Notes under the pieces: generated by a model | What the model saw: only the letters and a program-made list of their open reading frames with translations | The model's database searches: none | What the model was told of the DNA's origin: nothing | Made by a program: the position numbers and the translations under genes | Part shown: piece by piece, positions 9,230 to 15,129 of the stretch | Layout: each line of letters begins with the position of its first letter | How positions within the stretch are numbered: the first letter of the stretch is position 1 | DNA from: an uncultured Bacteroidales bacterium | Lineage (GTDB): Bacteria; Bacteroidota; Bacteroidia; Bacteroidales; Paludibacteraceae | Length of the DNA stretch: 19,561 nucleotides | Assembly: GCA_945949375.1 (NCBI GenBank) | Contig: CAMFEN010000003.1 | Coordinates: forward strand, 1-19,561 | Direction: 5' to 3'

Positions 9230-9253
9230 GTGCGCAGGCGTCCCCGCCTGCTG
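9230..9253. repeat. REP-like palindromic repeat, copy 2
   Basis: Identical over 24 bp to 2593-2616, with a 7-bp perfect stem (9234-9240 with 9245-9251) and a TCCC loop. It begins just past the stop codon of the truncated gene at 9267-9353 when read on the minus strand. Confidence 0.75.
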
Positions 9254-9266
9254 AAAGAAATCGTAC

Positions 9267-9353
9267 TTATGTGTACGTAGCATGTTCTCCCCACGCGTGA
9301 CTTAAGCCTACGAATAGAAGGCTGATAAGTGCAAATAGTTTTACACGTTTCAT
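9267..9353 (-). pseudogene. Decayed surface-protein gene reduced to its signal peptide
   Basis: Starting at ATG 9353 the minus strand encodes 28 residues: a lysine/arginine start (MKRVK), a hydrophobic core, and SHAWG-E, the signal-peptide ending found in the neighbouring secreted proteins. It then reads five more residues and stops. The palindromic repeat follows immediately, so the remainder of the gene appears to have been lost at that point. It might still be transcribed, but a 28-residue product would be only a leader. It is too short for routine ORF calling. Confidence 0.6.
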
Positions 9354-9455
9354 TGTATCAATGGTTTTAATGTTATTATCGAAATAGTATCATTTTCTGC
9401 CCCGATAAGTCGCGGGCGTACCAATATAATCGCATATCTAAAAACATACATAATT

Positions 9456-9917
9456 ATGAAAAGTAAAGTTATGTTGTCGGTGCTACTGCTCACTTGCATG
9501 GCATTAAATGTCAATCTCGCGTGGGGTGCTGCCGGAGAATCTCATCAGTGGACTACTTATTCAGATTGGGGAGGGTCTGATACCAAAAGTTGGTTGCGTA
9601 ATAATAATGCTAACTTACCAACTTTCAAGTATACTCCAACTTATGCTGTATCAAAAGTAGTATTGAATGTAAGGCAAAGTAATTCAACAGGCTCAAATAG
9701 TATCGAAGTAACGATAGGGGGAAGCAGTTTTGGCACAAAAGTTTCTTCTTTATCAGGTACAGATTCATATGATATTACTTTCGAAGGCGCTACTGCTATG
9801 TCGGGAGAGATTGTAATTACATGCACTAACACAAGTGGCTCTGGAACAGGTAAGGGTACTTTCTATCTTAACTCCATTACTTTGTATGAAAATAGCATAA
9901 CTTATACGGACGATTAA
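9456..9917 (+). CDS. Secreted protein fragment: signal peptide plus N-terminal module only
   Basis: 153 residues. Residues 1-24 are a signal peptide ending VNLAWG. Residues 25-148 form a Ser/Thr/Gly-rich beta-type domain like the N-terminal module of the giant protein. It ends NSITYTDD then stop, where the giant protein has SSVTYTDYLTEC and continues for about 1700 residues. The two genes share TAACTTATACGGAC at this place (9898-9911 here; 8455-8468 on the minus strand there). No T9SS sorting domain is present, so if expressed it would go to the periplasm or be released by another route. It is either a truncated paralogue or a stand-alone N-terminal cassette. Confidence 0.65.
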   Translation: MKSKVMLSVLLLTCMALNVNLAWGAAGESHQWTTYSDWGGSDTKSWLRNNNANLPTFKYTPTYAVSKVVLNVRQSNSTGSNSIEVTIGGSSFGTKVSSLSGTDSYDITFEGATAMSGEIVITCTNTSGSGTGKGTFYLNSITLYENSITYTDD

Positions 9918-9952
9918 GTAAAGCCAATCAAGGCTTAGTCTTATAAACTATT

Positions 9953-9968
9953 CAATACGTCAAAGAAC
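9953..9968 (+). repeat. CAATACGTCAAAGAAC dispersed repeat, copy 1
   Basis: A 16-bp sequence identical to copies at 14084-14099 and 15089-15104, with one mismatch at 13062-13077. Here it lies 132 bp beyond the stop of the minus-strand nucleotidase gene and 35 bp beyond the stop of the plus-strand gene at 9456-9917. This copy lacks the GCGC palindrome found next to the other three. Confidence 0.75.
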
Positions 9969-10100
9969 AATTTTACTTGTTTATAGTGTCGTAGTTCACT
10001 TATATTTCTTTGTCAACAAGTCTCTAACCGATGAAATTTGTTGTGCTGATTTACAGGTTTTGTGTAATTCAAATGCCATTAGAATGTTCCTTCAAACTTC

Positions 10101-11054
10101 CTAAATTGATTCATTTGATTGCTCTATACTCATATCACAATCTATATTTTTTATGCCAAATGGGATATGAACTGCTGGAACATGCTTCAAGTCTGCTAGA
10201 TTTTTCATTTGGTCGTCAAAAAACATATGTGGTTTCATAACATTGAGAAACAATGATTTTTTCATTCCACCAATAAAAAAAGCAGAATCTACGGTAATAC
10301 CTAAATCGTTAAGTGTCGTTATAACACGTTCATGTGCAGGGGCATTTCGTGCTGTAACAATTGCCGTTTTTATAATTTGTTGATAATTAGAGTCTTTTGC
10401 TTTTTTACTACGTTCCAATTGTTGAATTCGAGATATTTTTTGTAAGAATTCGCCAATTGGTCCTCGAGACAGAGGGGAACCTGCAAGCTCTGCTTCATGC
10501 TTGTGATACTTAGCTAAATCCTGTGTGCTATTGTAGAATATCTCTGAATCATCATCAGCAATAACACCATCGAAATCGAATGCTAAGCGCAACTCTGGTT
10601 CTGCATCTGAATCAGGAATTATGGTTGGCAGTACCACACCAGCAGCGAAACCAGCATCTATCGCCGTCTTAACATGATCTCGATTAGCAGATAAGAATAG
10701 TGATGCGCCTACTGATGTCAAATATTGAAAATTATACTCACCAGAGGTAAATAATGCTGTTGAGATATTTAAACTATACGCCCTGATTGAATTCATAACA
10801 CGTAATCCAGCCTCTGGACTATTTCTGGAAAACAAAACGACCTTTATCAAGTCTTGTTCTCCTAAAGCACTATTTAGAGATAAAATTCGCTCAATAAAAG
10901 GATAAGCAACTCCCCGAGGAAGAATATCTGTCTTATGTTCCTGCTGGTAAAAACGATAATTTTCCACTCCTTTTTCTTGGAATATCTTATCACCTTCTGA
11001 TGTGTCAAATAATGCACTCGCAGATATTGCGATAACAAGTGGACTATCTTCCAT
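10101..11054 (-). CDS. Cytosolic 5'-nucleotidase (NT5C1-like family, HAD fold)
   Basis: 317 residues, about the usual length for bacterial members of the family annotated as 5'-nucleotidase (cytosolic IMP/AMP type). Family signatures visible: FSRNSPEAGLRVMNSI at 75-90; HAD motif I DFDGV at 160-164, with nucleophile D160 and acid D162; motif II T234 in VTARNAP; motif III lysines K265/K266 in GGMKKS; motif IV aspartates D280-D281. All catalytic residues are intact. The expected reaction is dephosphorylation of nucleoside 5'-monophosphates in the cytoplasm. No signal peptide. The gene starts 12 bp after the stop of the 95-residue gene, so the two form an operon. Its AT-rich composition differs from the flanking secreted genes. 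An accessory or defence-linked nucleotide-depleting role is possible but only an inference. Confidence 0.85.
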   Translation of the reverse strand: MEDSPLVIAISASALFDTSEGDKIFQEKGVENYRFYQQEHKTDILPRGVAYPFIERILSLNSALGEQDLIKVVLFSRNSPEAGLRVMNSIRAYSLNISTALFTSGEYNFQYLTSVGASLFLSANRDHVKTAIDAGFAAGVVLPTIIPDSDAEPELRLAFDFDGVIADDDSEIFYNSTQDLAKYHKHEAELAGSPLSRGPIGEFLQKISRIQQLERSKKAKDSNYQQIIKTAIVTARNAPAHERVITTLNDLGITVDSAFFIGGMKKSLFLNVMKPHMFFDDQMKNLADLKHVPAVHIPFGIKNIDCDMSIEQSNESI

Positions 11055-11066
11055 AGTTGTATTCTA

Positions 11067-11354
11067 TTAATCCCAAGGATTATTGTTTTTTCTTTGCCCA
11101 ATTATAAATTTACCATAAGTTTTGAGAGCATCATCACGATACATTATATACGCGCGATTCAAATGTGGTATCTTTTTTATTTCTGTAGTTATTGCTTCAA
11201 TAAAATCCCCATTGTAATTGTAGTTTTGTACAAACGCTACGCTATTCCCACATTCAATAGATTGATGCTCTCGTAGCCAATGGTAAATGTCATCATAATT
11301 ACTGCAATCTTCCCCGTCACAATCATAGGACAGCCAAAATTTCTTTGTACTCAT
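11067..11354 (-). CDS. Small conserved-looking protein upstream of the 5'-nucleotidase
   Basis: 95 residues, acidic N-terminus (FWLSYDCDGEDCSNYDDIYHWL), then ECGNSVAFV, a central helix-like stretch, RAYIMYRDD, and a basic end (GKFIIGQRKNNNPW). The FWLSYD start, the ECGNSVAF segment and the GKFIxGxRK end recall small hypothetical proteins common in Bacteroidota. The alternation of strands and helices would suit a ferredoxin-like fold, but I cannot assign a function. No signal peptide or membrane segment. The start follows an AT-rich leader (AAATAT-ATG) without a Shine-Dalgarno sequence, as is normal here. It is followed after 12 bp by the nucleotidase, and co-transcription suggests the two act together. 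Confidence 0.7.
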   Translation of the reverse strand: MSTKKFWLSYDCDGEDCSNYDDIYHWLREHQSIECGNSVAFVQNYNYNGDFIEAITTEIKKIPHLNRAYIMYRDDALKTYGKFIIGQRKNNNPWD

Positions 11355-11449
11355 ATATTTGTATTTTTTATTTTGTTCCTTTTGAATAGGTAAATTACAC
11401 CTTCATCCGCAGCTATCATTTTGTTACAATCTTTCTGAGTCCAATTTCA

Positions 11450-11590
11450 TTATATCAAATTTATTCCTGATAGGTAGTCATCATCAATTTCTTGTAAAGC
11501 TTTCATATTTACCTCGCGTTGCTGTGGAAACTTTTCAAAGATAATTTTTTCCGTTATGGTTTCCAAAAGGTTTATCATGAATCTACTCAT
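11450..11590 (-). CDS. Possible 46-residue ORF of unknown function
   Basis: ATG at 11590 to TAA at 11450, 46 residues with plausible protein composition (MSRFMINLLETITEKIIFEK...). The start overlaps the end of the ORF at 11583-11729 by 8 bp (ATGAGTAG), the same overlap geometry as the Panacea pair upstream. After the stop, the same frame resumes for 32 codons (NWTQKDCNKMIAADEGVIYL) up to a TGA at the start of the 95-residue gene. This may therefore be a decayed longer gene rather than a functional small one. Confidence 0.3.
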   Translation of the reverse strand: MSRFMINLLETITEKIIFEKFPQQREVNMKALQEIDDDYLSGINLI

Positions 11591-11729
11591 CAGCATTTAC
11601 CTCCGGGAAGATTACTGCCAAATAGTCCTCTAAGCCCGTCCTTTTTACCCCTGTATCAGCATCTATTCCAGCCTTTTTTGCAGCAGCGCGTGTTTCCCGA
11701 AGGAATCCCCATTTATGATTATCATTCAC
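11583..11729 (-). CDS. Possible 48-residue ORF or gene remnant
   Basis: GTG at 11729 to TAG at 11583. The peptide (NDNHKWGFLRETR, then TGVKRTGLEDYLAVIFPEV) reads like genuine protein and reminds me of the N-terminal part of longer Bacteroidota hypothetical proteins in which the text continues past FPEV. Here it stops four residues later, so a truncated gene is likely. There is no ATG in frame and no clear promoter; stop codons lie upstream in frame. Together with the 46-residue ORF, it is all I see in the 560-bp gap between the nucleotidase operon and the terminator at 11862. Confidence 0.35.
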   Translation of the reverse strand: MNDNHKWGFLRETRAAAKKAGIDADTGVKRTGLEDYLAVIFPEVNADE

Positions 11730-11861
11730 TTTTCTTACCCTTCTCCGTGTCGGGCACAACTTTTATTAGAATTTCCTTTATTTTTAACTTTTAACCTTTT
11801 CCGTTGACCTTATCTATGCACGTTATGCACACACGCTCCAAGCACGCATATTTACACACAA

Positions 11862-11898
11862 AAAGCGGTAATTCCGCATTTATTGGAATTACCGCTTT
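11862..11898 (-). terminator. Rho-independent terminator of the Panacea operon
   Basis: A perfect 14-bp stem (11862-11875 AAAGCGGTAATTCC paired with 11885-11898) and a 9-nt loop, followed on the minus strand by a T-rich run (TTTTTGTGTGT, overlapping the stem end). It lies 16 bp past the stop of the gene at 11915-12370. The mirror strand also has A/T flanks, so some bidirectional function is possible. Confidence 0.85.
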
Positions 11899-11914
11899 AT
11901 TACAAAAAAATGAG

Positions 11915-12370
11915 TTACAAAATCGTCTTATACTTATTTCGTACTGCCTTCGATTTCTTCAAACAATCTATCAACTTATCCATCTGCTCAGGCACAATCA
12001 TACCATAATCCTTTACATTGTCAAGTAGTCCTTTATGTTTCTGAAACAAAAAACTGATGGTCGGATATGTATCCAAATCCTTTCCGATCACATACGTATC
12101 CTTTGGGAAACAATACTCCCGACCATCGGCAGACTTGGCTGCCAAATCACCGGCTTTGAACTTATAGACATTTGTACGTCCTCCGTCCAACTCGTTACAT
12201 CCTGTTTCCACGTCGCGACCACTGAAACGGGTTTTCTGCGAAGTAGGAAGAGACGCCAACAAGATACCCTCATCCAGTTCTCCCAACGAGATAAAGAATT
12301 TGTCCTCCGGTGTAGCACCATTCTTAAAAACAAAAGGTCTGAACAATAACAAATTTCCTTTTTCAAACAT
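11915..12370 (-). CDS. Putative toxin partner (PanT-type) of a Panacea antitoxin
   Basis: I place the start at ATG 12370, giving 151 residues (MFEKGNLLLFRPFVF...). It overlaps the antitoxin gene by 8 bp (ATGTTTGA holds both start and stop), typical of translationally coupled TA pairs; the longer upstream frame would lie wholly inside the neighbour. The protein is soluble, with no signal peptide. An N-terminal beta-rich part (KGNLLLFRPF, EDKFFISLGELDEGILLAS) is vaguely like the opening of PemK/MazF-type SH3-barrel toxins. The C-terminus is basic and helical (KLIDCLKKSKAVRNKYK). I cannot identify catalytic residues, so the toxin activity is inferred from its position. A strong terminator follows. 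Confidence 0.65.
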   Translation of the reverse strand: MFEKGNLLLFRPFVFKNGATPEDKFFISLGELDEGILLASLPTSQKTRFSGRDVETGCNELDGGRTNVYKFKAGDLAAKSADGREYCFPKDTYVIGKDLDTYPTISFLFQKHKGLLDNVKDYGMIVPEQMDKLIDCLKKSKAVRNKYKTIL

Positions 12371-12947
12371 ACGCCTCTGCTCGTAACATGCTTGCATCGC
12401 GATGCAAATTATAACTCGCCAGATAATCTTCCTTCTCACACCCTTGCAGACAATCAGCCTGATTCAATACTACATCCGAGGTGGTGGCAGTGCCGTTCTC
12501 AAACGCTTCCAATAGATTATTTGCTACTGCCGTCTTGTACCAAAGAGTTCCCTTCTGATGCAAGAGATTAACCAAATCATGAGCAGTCATCGAACCATAT
12601 TGTTTCAGCACATGATCCATCATTTCGATTTCACAATCTGAAAACTCTATAGGATCAAACTCTTTCTTTGGAGTAATCACACCTTCAGCATCTACAGAGA
12701 TATAATCACGAAGCAAAGTGGGCGTATCATTGCTGAGATCTACAAACACATCCTTCGAAACCGGACCATACTGCCACACCTCGTATGGAAGTGCCAAAAA
12801 TGGTGTCTGATAGACTTGCGCCATCTTTTCTTCCATCAGGTAGAGTAACTTGATCAGTTTCGTCTTTTGTAGATGCGGAATCCTTGCTGCCACATATATG
12901 ACGGCATTGCCTAATCTTACCTTATCTTCCTTAGAAAACTTACACAT
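12363..12947 (-). CDS. Panacea-domain (SocA/DUF4065-like) antitoxin
   Basis: 194 residues. Residues about 10-75 match the Panacea/SocA-like fold: helix KTKLIKLLYLMEEKMAQ (28-44), then PYEVWQYGPVSKDVF, the W.YGPV signature of the family, and a C-terminal extension (about 130-194) that would be the partner-specific part. Proteins of this family (PanA) neutralise many unrelated toxins encoded in two-gene operons. Here the second gene overlaps by 8 bp. It has its own consensus promoter (12973-13004) and a leader of about 20 nt, and the pair ends at a strong terminator, making a compact autonomous TA unit. ATG at 12947 is the first start after the promoter. Confidence 0.85.
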   Translation of the reverse strand: MCKFSKEDKVRLGNAVIYVAARIPHLQKTKLIKLLYLMEEKMAQVYQTPFLALPYEVWQYGPVSKDVFVDLSNDTPTLLRDYISVDAEGVITPKKEFDPIEFSDCEIEMMDHVLKQYGSMTAHDLVNLLHQKGTLWYKTAVANNLLEAFENGTATTSDVVLNQADCLQGCEKEDYLASYNLHRDASMLRAEAYV

Positions 12948-12972
12948 AATTTAGTGATGTTACTTCCGCTTG

Positions 12973-13004
12973 CAAAAGTACAAAATTTATGCCATTTATG
13001 CAAA
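12973..13004 (-). promoter_or_regulatory. Bacteroidota promoter of the Panacea operon
   Basis: On the minus strand: TTTG (13001-13004), 20 bp, TACTTTTG (12973-12980), a full match to TTTG-N19-21-TAnnTTTG. It lies 25 bp upstream of the antitoxin start. Confidence 0.85.
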
Positions 13005-13032
13005 TAATCTGCCAACAAAACTCATTTTGTCA

Positions 13033-13053
13033 GTAAAAAAATCGCTTTTTTAC
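13033..13053 (-). other. AT-rich hairpin next to repeat copy 2
   Basis: GTAAAAAA (13033-13040) pairs with TTTTTTAC (13046-13053) around a 5-nt loop. It lies between the repeat at 13062 and the Panacea promoter and could act as a weak bidirectional terminator insulating the two TA units. Confidence 0.35.
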
Positions 13054-13061
13054 GGTAATTC

Positions 13062-13092
13062 CAATACGTCAAAGACCATTTGCGCTTCGCGC
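13062..13092 (+). repeat. Dispersed repeat copy 2 with GCGC-TTC-GCGC palindrome
   Basis: CAATACGTCAAAGACC (13062-13077; one base from the other copies) followed by GCGCTTCGCGC (13082-13092). It lies downstream of the PIN toxin gene and upstream of the Panacea promoter. The flanking GC-rich tail (CTCCTCGGCTACGG) continues to about 13127. Confidence 0.75.
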
Positions 13093-13149
13093 TCCTCGGC
13101 TACGGTTCCTCGGCTTATCTCTCGGATGGCATATTGTACTTACAGATAC

Positions 13150-13177
13150 AAAAAAGCAGCAAGCGGAACTTACTGCT
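13150..13177 (-). terminator. Terminator of the RelB-PIN operon
   Basis: On the minus strand, AGCAGTAAG (13169-13177) pairs with CTTGCTGCT (13155-13163), with one G-T pair and a 5-nt loop, followed by TTTTTT. It lies 47 bp past the toxin stop. Confidence 0.7.
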
Positions 13178-13223
13178 TACAGAATAGATGACTTTTTGCT
13201 ATATCCCTGCATAGGGACTAAGT

Positions 13224-13625
13224 TTACTCGCTTAGTATCTCCAACATCTGCGCCGGCGTAACGACGATGGGGTCTTGCGGGAAATGGCGTTGGTTGCCGG
13301 TTATGAGGTAAGCCTCTTCGTGGCTGAGCGTTACCTCGTAGAACACACGGTCAGTCTCATCGGGCATCGCCTCCAAATACTGCACCCGCTCAGACAAGAT
13401 GCCATAGGTGCGAATGGCTCGAAGAATATCATCCACTTTTCGGAGGTCTATGTGAAAACGAGGACGAGATAAAACTTCTTTGTACTCGGCAAGTATCTCT
13501 TTGTTGTACAAAGGTATCATCTCACCATTAAGCAACTTCCGATATAGGATAACCGTTGCGGAATCGGAATGGTGGGTGAGCATTGCCGACACAAACACAT
13601 TCGTGTCAATAACCGCGTAAATCAT
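13224..13625 (-). CDS. PIN-domain toxin (ribonuclease) of a type II TA pair
   Basis: 133 residues, the usual length of the putative-toxin PIN family (COG1569-like). The PIN acidic site is visible: D7 in VIDTNVFVSAML, E47 in EILAEY, D89/D92 in MPDETDRVFYE, followed by YLITGNQRHFP near the C-terminus. This predicts a Mg2+-dependent RNase inhibiting growth when free. The start overlaps the antitoxin stop by 4 bp (ATGA). A terminator follows at 13150-13177. The catalytic residues are intact, so it should be active. Confidence 0.88.
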   Translation of the reverse strand: MIYAVIDTNVFVSAMLTHHSDSATVILYRKLLNGEMIPLYNKEILAEYKEVLSRPRFHIDLRKVDDILRAIRTYGILSERVQYLEAMPDETDRVFYEVTLSHEEAYLITGNQRHFPQDPIVVTPAQMLEILSE

Positions 13626-13930
13626 ACTCTTTCCTTTTCTGCTTTTGCTTGGCGTTCTGCGCGGTAGGCGGCTATCTCGGCATCTATCTCCTCTATGGTC
13701 AGTTCGGGGCGAGGGTCTTGCTCTGCTTCCTTCCGAATAGCTTCAAAAGAGGCAATAGCACGTTGCCTAACCGTTTTTCTGCCGACCGTGAAGGGGATAC
13801 TTTGGGTATCCATCACAGCACGCATAAAGACATTGAAGGCGGTGTTGGCACTCATACCAAACTCTTCACACAGTTTGGTGAACTCGGCTTTTAGTTTTGC
13901 GTCCGTGCGGACAGTCATCGTAGCTTGCAT
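13622..13930 (-). CDS. RelB/DinJ-family antitoxin
   Basis: 102 residues from ATG 13930 (MQATMTVRTDAKLKAEF). The N-terminal MTVRTDAKLKAEF, followed by a helix and GMSANTAFNVFMRAV, is the ribbon-helix-helix part of RelB/DinJ antitoxins, which binds the operon promoter. The acidic/basic C-terminal half (about 60-102) would wrap the toxin. A longer frame to 14101 exists, but the promoter at 13996-14027 lies inside it, so 13930 (or 13918, another ATG in frame) is the real start. It is paired with a PIN toxin rather than a RelE-type toxin. Likely autoregulated. Confidence 0.85.
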   Translation of the reverse strand: MQATMTVRTDAKLKAEFTKLCEEFGMSANTAFNVFMRAVMDTQSIPFTVGRKTVRQRAIASFEAIRKEAEQDPRPELTIEEIDAEIAAYRAERQAKAEKERV

Positions 13931-13995
13931 AGTAGTTTGCGTTTTTTTTCGTTGTTTGCGTTTGATTAGATAGCATGTTGCTATCATTTCGCCTG

Positions 13996-14027
13996 CAAAA
14001 ATACTACATTTTTTCGATATATGCAAG
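13996..14027 (-). promoter_or_regulatory. Bacteroidota promoter of the RelB-PIN operon
   Basis: On the minus strand: CTTG (14024-14027; one base off TTTG), 20 bp, TATTTTTG (13996-14003). It places the antitoxin start at 13930 behind a leader of about 60 nt. The spacer shares TTGCATAT-TCGAAAAAA with the promoter at 14971-15002. Confidence 0.75.
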
Positions 14028-14083
14028 TCCTTTTGCAAAAAAAAGACCAAAAGCAGGTTGTTTTTCTGCTGATTCTGTAAGTA

Positions 14084-14124
14084 CAATACGTCAAAGAACA
14101 CGTTTCATTTCTTGCGCTTCGCGC
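14084..14124 (+). repeat. Dispersed repeat copy 3 with GCGC-TTC-GCGC palindrome
   Basis: CAATACGTCAAAGAAC (14084-14099) then GCGCTTCGCGC (14114-14124). It lies between the GNAT terminator and the RelB promoter. Its left edge overlaps TCTGTAAGTACAAT (14074-14087), the inverted partner of 13133-13146. The following 100 bp (to 14228) hold GC-rich hairpins (CGCCCG/CGGGCG near 14194-14211) and no gene. Confidence 0.75.
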
Positions 14125-14228
14125 TCCTCCCAATTTTCCTCTGTTTTAGCCCGGATGCGTCGGGACGTAGCCGGACATCTTTGTTCCTCTCGCCCGAGGC
14201 AACGGGCGGGGGATATAAGTACGCAAAA

Positions 14229-14277
14229 AGCGGTAAAACAGCTTTTGCGCTCGTATGCGCTATGCTATTTTACCGCT
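14229..14277 (-). terminator. Terminator of the GNAT operon
   Basis: AGCGGTAAAA (14229-14238) pairs with TTTTACCGCT (14268-14277). The inner loop can also fold, and a T-run (TTTTTGCG) follows on the minus strand. It lies 27 bp past the GNAT stop. The outer stem resembles that of the Panacea terminator (AAAGCGGTAA...). Confidence 0.8.
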
Positions 14278-14303
14278 AAACTAACTCTGCTCGGCTTGCC
14301 TGA

Positions 14304-14789
14304 TTACTGGTGCACCTTTCTATACATCCGTATCGTATCGAACTTGGGAGGGTCTATACTGATAAACCCGCATTTTTCATAAAAAGGCGTTGCCCAATAG
14401 TTCTCATCCGGAAGGCACAAAGCATCCACTGAAATATATACACCATCAGGGTTCTTTTCCTCCGAGAGTTCTATAATCTTATTGATGATGGCAGTGCCTA
14501 TTCCTCGGCGTTGAAACGATTTTTCTACTGCTAAGTAAGCAATATCCAAAACATCGTGGTAGAAATACCTGCCATCTTGATAAAACTCCAAACGATTCAT
14601 ATTGATAGCAAAGAAACCTACCAATACGCCATCCTCATTGTGCACCAAATAGGCATCACATTGCATTTCTGCCAGTCCCGCTAAAAGTACCTGCGAGTGA
14701 AGAATCTCGTCCACCACCTTCACGCCGCAAGACATCCCTTTCAAGTCATCAAGCGAAACTAATGGAGAGTAAACCAAATCTCCTCTCAT
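14304..14789 (-). CDS. GNAT-family acetyltransferase, possible TA-type toxin
   Basis: 161 residues. The acetyl-CoA binding motif A is clear: Q93-R-R-G-I-G-T-A100 (QRRGIGTAII), preceded by the strand LDIAYLAVEKSF. FYEKCGF at 136-142 is the usual C-terminal GNAT element. The layout (small upstream gene overlapping by 4 bp, single promoter, terminator) is that of GNAT toxin-antitoxin operons, whose toxins acetylate aminoacyl-tRNA. It could equally be an ordinary small-molecule or protein N-acetyltransferase. Substrate unknown. Confidence 0.82.
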   Translation of the reverse strand: MRGDLVYSPLVSLDDLKGMSCGVKVVDEILHSQVLLAGLAEMQCDAYLVHNEDGVLVGFFAINMNRLEFYQDGRYFYHDVLDIAYLAVEKSFQRRGIGTAIINKIIELSEEKNPDGVYISVDALCLPDENYWATPFYEKCGFISIDPPKFDTIRMYRKVHQ

Positions 14790-14932
14790 GCCTTTACCAA
14801 CCGATAATTAGTAGGAAGAGAGGCTTTGATTAAATCTTCTTTCGGACGGGAATGCACGCGGTCAATCTCACGGAGCATATCGCGAGCCGCATCGCCCGTA
14901 ATAGGCGCTTTGTTAGACTTAAAACCAATCAT
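14786..14932 (-). CDS. 48-residue partner of the GNAT protein (possible antitoxin)
   Basis: ATG 14932 is chosen because it follows an excellent ribosome-binding site (AAAGGAGG, 6 bp spacing) and a consensus promoter; the longer frame to 15001 would begin at the -33 box. The 48 residues have an N-terminal basic part (MIGFKSNKAP), a helix (GDAARDMLREIDRVHS) and a basic C-terminus (NYRLVKA). It does not look like the DUF1778 ribbon-helix-helix antitoxins normally paired with GNAT toxins. Its stop overlaps the GNAT start (ATGA), giving translational coupling. The antitoxin role is inferred from position only. Confidence 0.7.
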   Translation of the reverse strand: MIGFKSNKAPITGDAARDMLREIDRVHSRPKEDLIKASLPTNYRLVKA

Positions 14933-14970
14933 AATTGCCTCCTTTCTTAGGTTTGTTTGCGTTTGTGGCG

Positions 14971-15002
14971 CAAAGGTATTGTTTTTTTTCGACATATGCA
15001 AA
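14971..15002 (-). promoter_or_regulatory. Bacteroidota promoter of the GNAT operon
   Basis: On the minus strand: TTTG (14999-15002), 20 bp, TACCTTTG (14971-14978), a full consensus match 38 bp upstream of the ATG at 14932. Confidence 0.85.
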
Positions 15003-15088
15003 TTTTATGCCGAAAAACGACACCCTTTTGTGTGATTAGACACGAAAAAAGAGACATTCCGTGGCAAAGTCCGTAAAATAGCATAACA

Positions 15089-15129
15089 CAATACGTCAAA
15101 GAACAAATTTATCTATTCGCGCTGTGCGC
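15089..15129 (+). repeat. Dispersed repeat copy 4 with GCGC-TGT-GCGC palindrome
   Basis: CAATACGTCAAAGAAC (15089-15104) then GCGCTGTGCGC (15119-15129), immediately downstream (9 bp) of the stop of the minus-strand endonuclease gene and upstream of the GNAT promoter. Confidence 0.75.

Noticed and set aside
2616..9253. CRISPR array
   Set aside because: The repeats seen are 7- and 11-bp tandem arrays without spacers, and dispersed single palindromes; no cas genes.
9071..9283. A 70-codon frame on the minus strand
   Set aside because: It is built from the 11-bp tandem repeat and the palindromic repeat; peptide text is repetitive and has no credible start.
13931..14101. Extended N-terminus of the RelB-type antitoxin
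   Set aside because: The extension contains the operon promoter, and the extra residues do not resemble the family.
9953..15104. Integron attC sites
   Set aside because: The repeats do not contain the paired RYYYAAC and GTTRRRY cores, and no integron integrase is in the window; cassette-like layout only.
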